The translations under genes were made by a program, and so were the position numbers. From the NCBI GenBank assembly GCA_016795385.1, contig JAEUHI010000050.1, forward strand, positions 62,001 through 126,000: a stretch of DNA of 64,000 nt. Reading direction: 5' to 3'. The stretch's first letter is position 1. Each line of letters starts with the position of its first letter. The notes under the pieces were generated by a model, which was given only the letters and a program-made list of their open reading frames with translations, was not told the origin of the DNA and did not search any database. This document shows positions 16,124 to 24,089 of this stretch, piece after piece. The stretch is from Verrucomicrobiales bacterium. GTDB lineage: Bacteria; Verrucomicrobiota; Verrucomicrobiia; Verrucomicrobiales; DEV007.

Positions 16124-16342
16124 ATGACCTACCTCTACGAAACGATTCCCTCCCGCGAAGGCGAAGAAGTGAAACGCTACGAGATCCAGCAGAGCATCCA
16201 CGACCTCGCCCTCACCACCCATCCGGAAACCGGAGAGCCGATCCGGCGCGTCATCCTCGGAGGGTGGGGTCTGATCACCGGAAAATCGTCCCGGCAATCG
16301 CCTGGCGGCGGTACGTGCACCCCGGGCGGGGGATGCTGCTGA
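16124..16342 (+). CDS. Small FmdB-like protein with degenerate zinc ribbon and C-terminal Cys cluster
   Basis: 72 aa, 32 nt after arsA on the same strand. It follows the FmdB/small zinc-ribbon template (YLYETIPS, YEIQQSIHDLAL, EPIRRVILGGWGLI), but the CxxC pairs that hold zinc in that family are missing (HPETG where CPECG is expected). Instead the tail ends CTPGGGCC, three cysteines within eight residues. Such a tail could bind a soft metal such as As(III). Position in the ars operon suggests an accessory role in arsenite handling. Function not known. Confidence 0.6.
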   Translation: MTYLYETIPSREGEEVKRYEIQQSIHDLALTTHPETGEPIRRVILGGWGLITGKSSRQSPGGGTCTPGGGCC

Positions 16343-16351
16343 CACGCTCGC

Positions 16352-16939
16352 TCACTTCAAGCGCAGCAACACCTCGTTCCGCCGCATCGGTCCGGGAGTC
16401 CAGGGAGGATCATAGCCCGCGTGGATGGGATTGCCCTCGGCTTCGAGACCCAGGGAGGCGAGCTTGGCCCGTAGCAGCTCGAGCTGCTTCGTGCGATCTT
16501 CCGCTTTGGCCACGCCCTTGTAGCGGATCACCGCGTATTTGCCACCCGACATCCGATCAAGCTTCACCGACTCGTCCGTCGGCTGCGGCGCCCCTGCTTC
16601 CGCGACATCCGCGGGCACCACGAACTGCATCTCGCCCGGCTCACCATCGGCCGTGGCCGGCATGAAGACCGGCGTCGTCATTTCGATCTTCCGCTCTCCG
16701 GCGTTCTTGCCCGAGATGTATTGGAAAAGTTTGCCGAAACTCCCGTTCTGGGCGCCGTCCTTCATCGGAGTGGAGACGACGACATGCGCTTCGTAGCGGC
16801 GGATCTCGAAATCGCCGTCTTTCTCCACCACCTCGTATTTCGCCGTTTCATACCCCGCCCGCGAGGTCACGACAAAGCCGGTGGCCACGGCGATGCCAAG
16901 GCCACCCAGGATCCAAAGAGAGAGACGACGGGTTTTCAT
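16352..16939 (-). CDS. SOUL family heme-binding protein, membrane-anchored
   Basis: 195 aa from the ATG at 16939; a TTG two codons upstream is unlikely. Residues 5-25 form one hydrophobic anchor or signal (LSLWILGGLGIAVATGFVV). The rest is a SOUL/HBP domain: YEVVEKDGDFEIRRYEAHVV, FGKLFQYISGKN, KIEMTTPVFMP, GGKYAVIRYKG, and a PWTPGPMRRNEVLLRL end that is highly typical. SOUL proteins bind heme or porphyrin. HemQ is encoded 1.5 kb away, but no direct link is shown. It converges on the ars operon with a 9-nt gap. Confidence 0.92.
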   Translation of the reverse strand: MKTRRLSLWILGGLGIAVATGFVVTSRAGYETAKYEVVEKDGDFEIRRYEAHVVVSTPMKDGAQNGSFGKLFQYISGKNAGERKIEMTTPVFMPATADGEPGEMQFVVPADVAEAGAPQPTDESVKLDRMSGGKYAVIRYKGVAKAEDRTKQLELLRAKLASLGLEAEGNPIHAGYDPPWTPGPMRRNEVLLRLK

Positions 16940-16985
16940 GGACAAGGTTACGAACGCCAGCAGACCTCTGACTTCTGATTTCCGC

Positions 16986-17342
16986 TCACCGCTCCCTCGC
17001 CCGGGTGATCTCGACGCTGACGCGATCGCAGTCGGGCAGGATGAATTTCTCGACTTCCAGCGTCACCGCGCAAACCCCGTCAAACGCCGTGACCGCGGCG
17101 GCGAGGTCTTCGGCGAGCGTCTCGATGAGTTTTCTCTCGCCGCTCGCGGCGACTTCACGGAGCCGCAACGAGACGCGATAATAATCGATCGTGTCCTCGA
17201 TGCGATCGTGAAAACCCTTGAACGATTTGTCGAGGGTGATCGCGACATTCACCGCGACACTCTGCGGCAGCGCGCGCTCTTCATCGGGCACGCCGACACG
17301 GGTGACGAGACGGAGTCCCTTGATGTGGATGCGGTCGCTCAT
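16986..17342 (-). CDS. folB: Dihydroneopterin aldolase family protein
   Basis: 118 aa from the ATG at 17342 (IHIKGLRLVTRVGVPDEER). An upstream extension to 17375 runs into repeat sequence and is rejected. Length and order fit FolB: the GVPDEERALPQ opening, DTIDYYRVSLRLREV, KLIETLAEDLA and VEKFILPDCDRVSVEITR, with the conserved Glu in LIETLAE. FolB splits 7,8-dihydroneopterin to 6-hydroxymethyl-dihydropterin and glycolaldehyde in folate synthesis. The usual catalytic Lys-Pro is replaced by KFILPD, so a related tunnelling-fold activity cannot be ruled out. Confidence 0.85.
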   Translation of the reverse strand: MSDRIHIKGLRLVTRVGVPDEERALPQSVAVNVAITLDKSFKGFHDRIEDTIDYYRVSLRLREVAASGERKLIETLAEDLAAAVTAFDGVCAVTLEVEKFILPDCDRVSVEITRARER

Positions 17343-17362
17343 GAATGAAGAAGAGGGAGTTG

Positions 17363-17546
17363 GCCTACGGAACACACGGAAAACGCGGAAAGGGATGATA
17401 CATGGCTGGTAGGTGCGTAATTCCGAGAATCGTTCCCTGAGGATCTGCTCCGGACCTCAATGATTCAGTGTGTTCCGTTTATTTTGATGCCAACGGCATC
17501 TATCTCGGTCCTCTGTAGTTCAGTGTTTTCCGTGTATTCCGTAGGC
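17363..17546. repeat. Inverted repeat pair in the folB-DUF721 gap
   Basis: The 24-nt segments at 17363-17386 and 17523-17546 are inverted copies of each other, 22 of 24 positions matching, with core ACGGAA-ACACGGAAAA. A third partial copy (TTCAGTGTGTTCCGTTTA) starts near 17463. A 17-nt imperfect direct repeat of the type GCTCGAT-GTA-GCCCCT lies at about 17560-17605. The 136 nt between the arms is non-coding. I see no ORF or tRNA. This resembles dispersed 'cacggaa' repeats of verrucomicrobial and planctomycete genomes; that comparison is from memory. Confidence 0.6.
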
Positions 17547-17601
17547 AAACCCTTCTTCGCTCGATTGTAGGCCCCTCCTTCCCGCTCGATGATAGCCCCT
17601 T

Positions 17602-17970
17602 TTATCCGAGCCGGAAGCGGATTTCGCGGATCTTTTCGGGTCCGAAGCGCTCCTGCATGCGCCTCAGCAGCTCGCCCTTCATCCGTTCGAGCTCATAGTG
17701 CACGGTGGAGTGCAGCACCTGGATGGCGAGGACGCGCCGCTCCAGGGAAATGGGCCGGGCGTTCGCGGCGATGAAGCCGTCGACCATCTCGTTCCACGCG
17801 TCGAAGACCATTTCCTCGTTGAAGCGGTCGTTCAGACCGAGGCCCTTCATGGTCTTGCCGACAGCGTCGGAGAGGGTCGACTCGTATTTCGAGACATCCT
17901 GCGGCTCCCAATATCCCCGCCATTCCGCGAGAACGCGGTCTTTGAGGGGGCGGCGGGGACGATAACGCAT
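17602..17970 (-). CDS. DUF721 (DciA-like) protein
   Basis: 122 aa. The N-terminus is basic (RYRPRRPLKDRVLAEWRGYW). The C-terminal half is a DUF721 domain: FDAWNEMVDGFIAANARPISL, then VLAIQVLHSTVHYELERMKGELLRRMQ and FGPEKIREIRFRLG. DUF721 proteins with a KH-like fold include DciA, which loads the replicative helicase DnaB in most bacteria lacking DnaC. This is the most likely role, unproven here. It is followed on the minus strand by a gap and folB. The ferredoxin terminator lies just upstream. Confidence 0.8.
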   Translation of the reverse strand: MRYRPRRPLKDRVLAEWRGYWEPQDVSKYESTLSDAVGKTMKGLGLNDRFNEEMVFDAWNEMVDGFIAANARPISLERRVLAIQVLHSTVHYELERMKGELLRRMQERFGPEKIREIRFRLG

Positions 17971-18005
17971 GGCGACAGGTTAACCCGACCGGATCACGTT
18001 GCCAC

Positions 18006-18041
18006 AAAAAAGCCGCGTCCCGAGGAAGGAGCGCGGCTTTT
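18006..18041 (-). terminator. Rho-independent terminator of the ferredoxin gene
   Basis: AAAAGCCGCG (18008-18017) pairs with CGCGGCTTTT (18032-18041). Read on the minus strand the hairpin is followed by six Us (complement of 18006-18011). It lies 28 nt after the ferredoxin stop at 18070. Confidence 0.85.
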
Positions 18042-18069
18042 GGATCGCGAAAAACGCGGAAGAAGAGGA

Positions 18070-18309
18070 TCAAGCCTCGTTGCCGTTGCAGCCGATCGCC
18101 TCGACGGGACAGCCTTCCATGGCCTCTTCGCAGAGGGCGCGCTCTTCGGCGGTCTCGGGCTGCTTGTAGACGTAGGAGTAGCCGCCGTCTTCGTTGCGGG
18201 TGAAATTGGCGGATGCCGTCTCGCGGCAGAGGTCGCAATCGATGCACTGGTCATCGACATAAAATTCGCCGGAAACGTTGTCTGCGTAGCGGTTTTCGAG
18301 GTCTGCCAT
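18070..18309 (-). CDS. Small 4Fe-4S-type ferredoxin
   Basis: 79 aa from the ATG at 18309. The cluster ligands are CIDCDLC near residues 22-28 and CP (in EEAMEGCPVEAIGC) near residue 67, giving C-x2-C-x2-C...CP, one [4Fe-4S] cluster. The sequence in between (FTRNEDGGYSYVYKQPETAEERALCEEAMEG) resembles the compact ferredoxins of planctomycetes and verrucomicrobia. It is a soluble one-electron carrier; no partner is visible. hemQ is divergent, 151 nt away. A longer ORF extending to 18780 is not supported. Confidence 0.9.
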   Translation of the reverse strand: MADLENRYADNVSGEFYVDDQCIDCDLCRETASANFTRNEDGGYSYVYKQPETAEERALCEEAMEGCPVEAIGCNGNEA

Positions 18310-18460
18310 CGGATGGTTTTTGTGAGGGTTACGGCCCGTCAGGGTCCGTGAAAGCGGCGCAAAACTAGGATTTTTTTTGATTGGACGCAACCGATTTCGT
18401 TGGCTTGTTGAAGTGGTCCCGCCTTTCCCGGAACGGCGGCACCGGAAAGAACCTGCTTTT

Positions 18461-19306
18461 ATGAATCCCCATCCTTCTGCCACCGCCGCCACCGATCCCG
18501 ACCGTGTCATCCCCCGCGAGGGCTGGCACGTCATCCATTTGTTTCTCCACGTCGAACAGGCGCAGTGGTCGCTCTTCTCCGACGAAGAGAAACTCGAGGC
18601 GAAAACGAACCTCTCCGAGCTCGTGCAGGAGATCCGCTCGACCGAGTCGACCCAGCTGCTCACCTTTTCGATGGTGACTCCGAAAGCCGACATCGGTTTC
18701 ATGCTCCTGACCGACGATCTGCACAAGGCGAACCGTTTGGAGAAACAACTTTGCCGCGCCCTCGGTCCGGATGTGCTCACCCCGGTCTACAGCTACCTGA
18801 GCATGACCGAGCTCAGCGAATACACGACCACGGAGGAGCAATACACCGCCGACCTCACCCGCGACGAGGGGATCGCCGCCGGCACTCCCGAGATGGAAAC
18901 GAAGCTCGAGGAATTCCGCAAGCGGATGAAGAAATACAACAGCGACCGGCTTTATCCGAACATGCCCGACTGGCCGGTTTTCTGTTTCTACCCGATGTCG
19001 AAACGCCGCAGCAGCTCGCACAACTGGTTCCACCTCGATTTTGAAACGCGCCGCACCCTGATGGGCGGTCACGCCCGGGTCGGACGCGGCTACGCCGGAC
19101 GCGTGCGCCAGCTCGTCACGGGATCGACGGGACTCGAGGAATGGGAATGGGGTGTCACCCTCTTTTCCCACAACACGCAGGACATCAAGGAGATCGTCTA
19201 CGAGATGCGCTTCGATGAGGTCAGCGCCCTCTATGCCGAGTTCGGTGACTTTTACATCGGCCTTCAGCTCCCGCTCGACGAACTCTTCCGTCGTGCGGGG
19301 CTGTGA
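18461..19306 (+). CDS. hemQ: Coproheme decarboxylase HemQ (chlorite dismutase family)
   Basis: 281 aa from the ATG at 18461. The C-terminal half carries the HemQ landmarks: YPMSK with Tyr 177 and Lys 181 (equivalents of the catalytic Tyr and Lys of Gram-positive HemQ), NWFHLDFETRRTLMGGHARVGRGY with proximal His 204, then GLEEWEWGVTLF and IVYEMRFDEVSALYAEFGDFYIG. It would oxidatively decarboxylate coproheme III to heme b, the last step of the coproporphyrin-dependent pathway. Classical chlorite dismutases have a distal Arg instead of this Tyr/Lys pair, so HemQ is preferred. Confidence 0.93.
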   Translation: MNPHPSATAATDPDRVIPREGWHVIHLFLHVEQAQWSLFSDEEKLEAKTNLSELVQEIRSTESTQLLTFSMVTPKADIGFMLLTDDLHKANRLEKQLCRALGPDVLTPVYSYLSMTELSEYTTTEEQYTADLTRDEGIAAGTPEMETKLEEFRKRMKKYNSDRLYPNMPDWPVFCFYPMSKRRSSSHNWFHLDFETRRTLMGGHARVGRGYAGRVRQLVTGSTGLEEWEWGVTLFSHNTQDIKEIVYEMRFDEVSALYAEFGDFYIGLQLPLDELFRRAGL

Positions 19307-19320
19307 GCATTTCCTGAAGA

Positions 19321-22300
19321 TCAGAGACTCCGCAGGTAGGCCGCGATGTCGGCGATCGCCTGCGGGGTCAGCCCGAGATTCGCGGGATCGTACATCAGTG
19401 AGCGGCCGAGCGGCTCGACGGATTTGACGCGGCTCTTCGGGATCGTCTGCACGACGCCGCCCATGCATTTGACGATGAGCGGATCGCCGTTCGAGAGCAC
19501 CATGCCGGTGACGACGGTGCCGTCGGTGGTGACGATCTTGCTGCCCTCGTAGCCGTGGGAAATATCAGCGGAGGGATGGGCGATCGCATCGAGAATGACC
19601 TCGAGCGGCTGTTGCCGGCCGAAGGTGGTGAGATCGGGTCCGAAATCGAGACCGGCCTCGCCGACCTTGTGGCAGGTGTAGCACACCGCGACGGAGGCCT
19701 GGCCCTTTGCCTTGTCGCCCGAGAGCTTCATCAGCTCCGCGGTCGCGGGCATGGGTGCGGCACCGGCCACGGCGGGCGGCATCTCCACGGCGGTGATGGT
19801 GACTTTGTCAGGATCGTAGAGGCCGCGGGCCTTCATCGCCTCGTCGACGCCGTAGCTCTTCCAGAGATTGCCCTTGCGGTTCATCAACCACCACTGGGCG
19901 AGGTCCTTCATCGGGAAATCCTTGTCATTCGCGAGCTCGATCATGTGACCGACAGCCTCGGGGCTCTTCACGAAGGCGAGGGCGGTGAGCATGCGCTTGC
20001 GTTCGTCTTCGGAAAGTGACGCCAACCGGGCGCGGGCTTTGAAGTCCGCGGCGGCGGCGGCGGGGTGGAGACGCCAGGCGAGCCAGGAGAAAGAATCACT
20101 CCATGCTTCGGGCGATCCGCCGAGTTCCTTCGCGAGCGCGGCGTAGACTTCGGCTTCCTTGCCCTTGCTCCCGGTCCCGAAGGCTTCGAGGTAACTGCGG
20201 TCCTTGCCATCGAAGCCCTTTGCCACGGCGAGGAGAACGTCGAGACTTTGATCGATCGGCAGATCGCGCATCATGAACGCGGCTTCGGCGCGGATCATGG
20301 GTGAGGCATCGGCGGCCATGGCCTTCGCCATCGCGGCGGGTTCGTGGCCGATGAAACGCAGCGAGCGATAAGCGACGAGACGGGTCATGGCGTCGTCCGA
20401 CGAAAGCAATTCGCGGACCTTGGCCAAGCCCTCGTTCCCCATCTGGGCAAGCAGCCAGATGGCGCGGGCGGCGATGTGGGGATTCGGATCGGACAGCAGA
20501 GCCGCGACCGCAGGCACGGATTTTGCCCCCGACTCGCGCAGCCTGACAAAACCACCATAGCGCACGTTCGGCGCGGGGCTTTTCAAGGCGGCGACTTGGC
20601 CTTCGACGGTCGCAAGATCATTCTGGGGGACGACCGCTTTGAACCCCTTCGGCGCGACCCGGTAAATCGTTCCCGAAATCCCTTCGTCGAGGGTGCCGTG
20701 GCCACCGACACGACCATCGAACCAGTCGGCCACGTAGATCGCGCCATCGGGTCCGACGGTGACATCACTGGGACGGAACATGGTCTTCAGTTCCCCCGAG
20801 GGTTTGCCGCCGAGGAAGTCGGAGCCGGCCCATTCCTGCTCCTTGTTCGAGGTCATGAAATCAAAACGCTCGAGCTTGTAGCCCGCGCCGTCGGGCACGG
20901 GCAGGTAACCGAAGACGACGTTCTTCCCGGCCTCACAGGCGAGGAGGAGGCCGTTCCATTTCGCGTCAAGTGCGCCATTTTCGTAGTAGGCCACGCCGGT
21001 GGGCGATCCTCCGCCGTAGACATCGCCGGCCGGCATGGTGCCCGGGTCTTCCTGACGCCATTCGGCGGTCGGAGTATCCTGTCCGGGGCGTTTGTCGGCT
21101 CCCCACGAGCGCTGTCCATCAGCCGAGGCGAAACCGGCGTTGCCGCCCTCGAGCACGTGACTGACGCGGCAGGCGGGCGGGTCGTCGTTGTCGCTCTGGA
21201 AGGCATCGCCGAAGGAGGTCACGGCCTGCTCGTAGCTGTTGCGGAAGTTGTGCCCGAGGATGGTCACGTTCGTGCCATCGGGATTCATCCGGGCAAGGAA
21301 ACCGCCGATCCAGACGTGGCCGTCATCGCTGACGCGTCCGGCGATGTCCTGGAGCTGGTAGGGGCTGCCCATGTAGAAATTCTTGCCCGATCGATCGGTG
21401 AACTTCGCACCCATGTTCCCCTGGTTGAAATACCACTGCCCATTCGGTCCGGCGGTGACGCTGTGGAGGCTGTGGTCGTGCTGTTTTCCGGCGAATCCGG
21501 TGAGCAGCACCTCACGCGAATCAACGCCCTCCTCGAATTTGCCGTCGCCGTTTTGGTCCGTGTAAACGAGCAGGTCCGGCGGCTGCGAGACGAGGATGCG
21601 ACCATCGAGCACGGCAACGCCGAGCGGCGAAGCGAGCGCGGGCTCCTGCACGAAGACGGAGACCTTGTCGGCCGAGCCCGAGCCGTCGCTGTCCTCGAGA
21701 ATGACGACCCGATCGCCTTCGGGTTGGCGGCCGCCTTTGCCGCGGTAGTTCACGCCCTCGGCCACGTAGAGGCGACCCTGTGCGTCGAAGTCGATATTCG
21801 TCGGATTGTGCAGCATCGGCGTCGTCGCCCAGACCGTGACCTCGAGTCCCTCGGGCACGGTGAAAAGATCGGTTGGCACGACCTTCGGCGCGTCGGGATC
21901 GTAGCCGCCCGTCGAGGCCGCCGGGGGCTTCTGTGTGTAGACGCGGAATTTCACATTCGCCGTGCTCGGCTTGCCGTCGCGGATCATGCCGCCGTCGTCG
22001 ATCGCGGCGAGCGCCTCGAATTTTGCGACGCCCTCGGGCAGGTCGAAGGCGATCGTGGAAGGGCCGTGCGTGCCGATCCCCTTGGCGTGCACCTTGCCCT
22101 CGACGCTGAGCGGCTTGCCACTCTGGTTGAGATCCTTGAGCGTCTTGCCGTAGCCGCTCTTCGCCTCTTTCCAATCCAACCCGGTCAGGTCGCGGACCGA
22201 ACCGTCTTTCATCACCAGCTTTGGCTCGATCCAATTGGCCCAGTCGCAGGCGAGACCACCTTCGTCCGAGACGACGAGGTAGAGTTCCTTCGCGCCGGCG

Positions 22301-22434
22301 ATGTCCGCCGAGACCGGCACGAGGCGCGGCTGGCTCTTCGCATCGAGGACGGGAGTTTCAACAACGGGCTTCACCTGCTGCGCGAAGGCGGCGGCGGCAA
22401 AGAACGGGAGCAGACCAACAAAACGGGGTGACAT
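19321..22434 (-). CDS. PVC-type secreted heme-binding CxxCH protein with NPCBM and HEAT repeats
   Basis: 1037 aa from the ATG at 22434, with a signal peptide (VGLLPFFAAAAFAQ). An upstream extension to 22656 is rejected because it loses the signal. Residues ~40-190 are an NPCBM-type carbohydrate-binding domain (GKTLKDLNQSGKPLSV, HAKGIGTHGPSTIAF). Residues ~210-600 form a soluble-dehydrogenase-like beta propeller (NIDFDAQGRLYVAEGVNYRG, VGPDGAIYVADWFDG). HEAT-like repeats span ~650-850. The C-terminus has one c-type heme site CYTCH (Cys 918, His 922). This is a well-known secreted architecture in planctomycetes and verrucomicrobia; substrate unknown. Confidence 0.9.
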   Translation of the reverse strand: MSPRFVGLLPFFAAAAFAQQVKPVVETPVLDAKSQPRLVPVSADIAGAKELYLVVSDEGGLACDWANWIEPKLVMKDGSVRDLTGLDWKEAKSGYGKTLKDLNQSGKPLSVEGKVHAKGIGTHGPSTIAFDLPEGVAKFEALAAIDDGGMIRDGKPSTANVKFRVYTQKPPAASTGGYDPDAPKVVPTDLFTVPEGLEVTVWATTPMLHNPTNIDFDAQGRLYVAEGVNYRGKGGRQPEGDRVVILEDSDGSGSADKVSVFVQEPALASPLGVAVLDGRILVSQPPDLLVYTDQNGDGKFEEGVDSREVLLTGFAGKQHDHSLHSVTAGPNGQWYFNQGNMGAKFTDRSGKNFYMGSPYQLQDIAGRVSDDGHVWIGGFLARMNPDGTNVTILGHNFRNSYEQAVTSFGDAFQSDNDDPPACRVSHVLEGGNAGFASADGQRSWGADKRPGQDTPTAEWRQEDPGTMPAGDVYGGGSPTGVAYYENGALDAKWNGLLLACEAGKNVVFGYLPVPDGAGYKLERFDFMTSNKEQEWAGSDFLGGKPSGELKTMFRPSDVTVGPDGAIYVADWFDGRVGGHGTLDEGISGTIYRVAPKGFKAVVPQNDLATVEGQVAALKSPAPNVRYGGFVRLRESGAKSVPAVAALLSDPNPHIAARAIWLLAQMGNEGLAKVRELLSSDDAMTRLVAYRSLRFIGHEPAAMAKAMAADASPMIRAEAAFMMRDLPIDQSLDVLLAVAKGFDGKDRSYLEAFGTGSKGKEAEVYAALAKELGGSPEAWSDSFSWLAWRLHPAAAAADFKARARLASLSEDERKRMLTALAFVKSPEAVGHMIELANDKDFPMKDLAQWWLMNRKGNLWKSYGVDEAMKARGLYDPDKVTITAVEMPPAVAGAAPMPATAELMKLSGDKAKGQASVAVCYTCHKVGEAGLDFGPDLTTFGRQQPLEVILDAIAHPSADISHGYEGSKIVTTDGTVVTGMVLSNGDPLIVKCMGGVVQTIPKSRVKSVEPLGRSLMYDPANLGLTPQAIADIAAYLRSL

Positions 22435-22456
22435 GGGCGCGATCGTAGCGGGGGGA

Positions 22457-24070
22457 ATGGCTCCGGGCAAGGGCGGAAATCCGGAGCGTAAGACCGAGGG
22501 GATTCGACATTTCCCCCGGTCCGTGCCATCGATAGGGATCGACGAACCGGTGCCATCTCCCGCTCCGCCCGCCTGCCGCCCCCGCTGGCGCTGCCTCGTT
22601 GTCGTCTTTCTCCTGATGTTCCTCGCGCAGGCGATCGGCAGCGCTTTCAACATCACCTACAACCTGATCCACATCCCGCCGCTCCTCACGCCGGACCAGG
22701 AGGCGGCTTTCAGATCGTCCATCGCCATCTTCAACGCGATCGCCTATCCGCCTCTGGTGCTGCTCTGGGCCTTCCTCGTCTTCCGACTGCGATCCCCCAT
22801 CCTGACAAACGAACATCTCCACGAACGCCAGCGCCAGGTGCTGCGTCTTCCCAACCAGGCCGCGGCCATCGCCGCAGCGGGGTGGCTCCTCAGCATCCCG
22901 GCCCTCTTTTTCGGATTGAAACGATCCGGAGAATCGGTCAATCCCCACGTCTGGTTCCACTTCCCTGTCTCGATCTGCATCGCGGCCGTCGTCGCCCTGA
23001 CGATCGGATTTTTCTCGATCGACTGGGCGCGGCAGCGGCTGCTCTTTCCCTGCTTTTTTCGCAATCTCAGTCCCGCCCGGATCGAGGGTGTGGCCCGGCT
23101 CAACATCGCGGGACGCGGCAAACTCTGGACCCTCGCCGCGAGCATTTGTCCGATATTTTCCCTGCTCCTCCTCCTCCTCGATCCCACTCCCGAGCGGGCC
23201 GACGTGTGGTTCGCCATCGCCGTGGCCGGCGCGGGCATTCTCTGTGCCGTGGTCAGCTCCGTGCTGATGGCGCGGCTCGTCGTGACACCGGTGCAGGAGC
23301 TGCGCCGCGCCGCCGAGCGTGTCGGACGGGGCGATCTGAGCGTGACGATGGACCCGCTCCGCGCCGACGAGTTCGGCGTGCTCGCGGATGAGTTCAATGC
23401 CATGGTCGCGGGACTGCGGGAAAAGGAACATATCGCCGGCACCTTCGGCCGCCATGTCGGACGCGAGATCGCCGAGCAGCTCCTCCGCAACGAGGAGGAA
23501 TTGCAGGGCGTCGAACGCATCATCTCCGTGCTCTTCGCCGACCTGCGCGGCTTCACGACGCGTTGCGAATCTCTCCCCCCGGTGAAGGCGGTGAAGTTGC
23601 TGAATCTGTATCACGAGCACATGACCGGGCTCATCGAGGAGCACGGCGGCATGGTGAACCAGCTCATCGGCGACGGGATCATGGCCCTCTTCGGTGCGAC
23701 GGGACGCTCGGACCACCACGCCCGCGACGCCATCGCCGCCGGACGCGCGATGCTGCTCGGACTTCCGGCGCTGAACGACAAGCTCGCCCGCGAGGGATTC
23801 GAGCCGGTGAAGATCGGCGTCGGCATCCACACGGGTCCCGCCGTCGTCGGCACGATCGGTTCACCCCGCCGCATGGAATACACCGCCATCGGCGACACCG
23901 TGAACACCGCCTCGCGCATCGAGAGTCTCACGAAGGATCTCGGCCATCCCCTCCTCGTCTCCACCGGAGCCTGGGAAGCCACCGAGCCCAAACCCGCGGG
24001 CGACAAACTTCCGCCTGTTGAAATCCGTGGGCGCAGCGCCGAAATGGTGCTTTACGCCATCCATGTCTGA
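22457..24070 (+). CDS. Membrane class III adenylate/guanylate cyclase with HAMP domain
   Basis: 537 aa if the ATG at 22457 is used. An ATG at 22433 overlaps the divergent gene's start, and GTGs at 22523 and 22550 are also in frame, so the N-terminus is uncertain. Six transmembrane helices occupy about residues 35-280. A HAMP domain follows (TPVQELRRAAERVGRGDLSV), then the catalytic domain with both metal-binding Asps (FADLRGFT and IGDGIMALFG). The purine-specifying Lys is replaced by Gln 402 (VNQLIGD); Thr 476 (YTAIGDTVN) is at the second position. It makes cAMP or another cyclic nucleotide; the Gln makes the choice open. The layout resembles mycobacterial Rv1319c-type cyclases. Confidence 0.88.
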   Translation: MAPGKGGNPERKTEGIRHFPRSVPSIGIDEPVPSPAPPACRPRWRCLVVVFLLMFLAQAIGSAFNITYNLIHIPPLLTPDQEAAFRSSIAIFNAIAYPPLVLLWAFLVFRLRSPILTNEHLHERQRQVLRLPNQAAAIAAAGWLLSIPALFFGLKRSGESVNPHVWFHFPVSICIAAVVALTIGFFSIDWARQRLLFPCFFRNLSPARIEGVARLNIAGRGKLWTLAASICPIFSLLLLLLDPTPERADVWFAIAVAGAGILCAVVSSVLMARLVVTPVQELRRAAERVGRGDLSVTMDPLRADEFGVLADEFNAMVAGLREKEHIAGTFGRHVGREIAEQLLRNEEELQGVERIISVLFADLRGFTTRCESLPPVKAVKLLNLYHEHMTGLIEEHGGMVNQLIGDGIMALFGATGRSDHHARDAIAAGRAMLLGLPALNDKLAREGFEPVKIGVGIHTGPAVVGTIGSPRRMEYTAIGDTVNTASRIESLTKDLGHPLLVSTGAWEATEPKPAGDKLPPVEIRGRSAEMVLYAIHV

Positions 24071-24089
24071 AGTTTGATCCTGACATTTG

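Noticed and set aside
20344-22431. 695-aa plus-strand reading frame
   Set aside because: Antisense shadow of the heme-CxxCH protein; no signal, motif or start site of its own.
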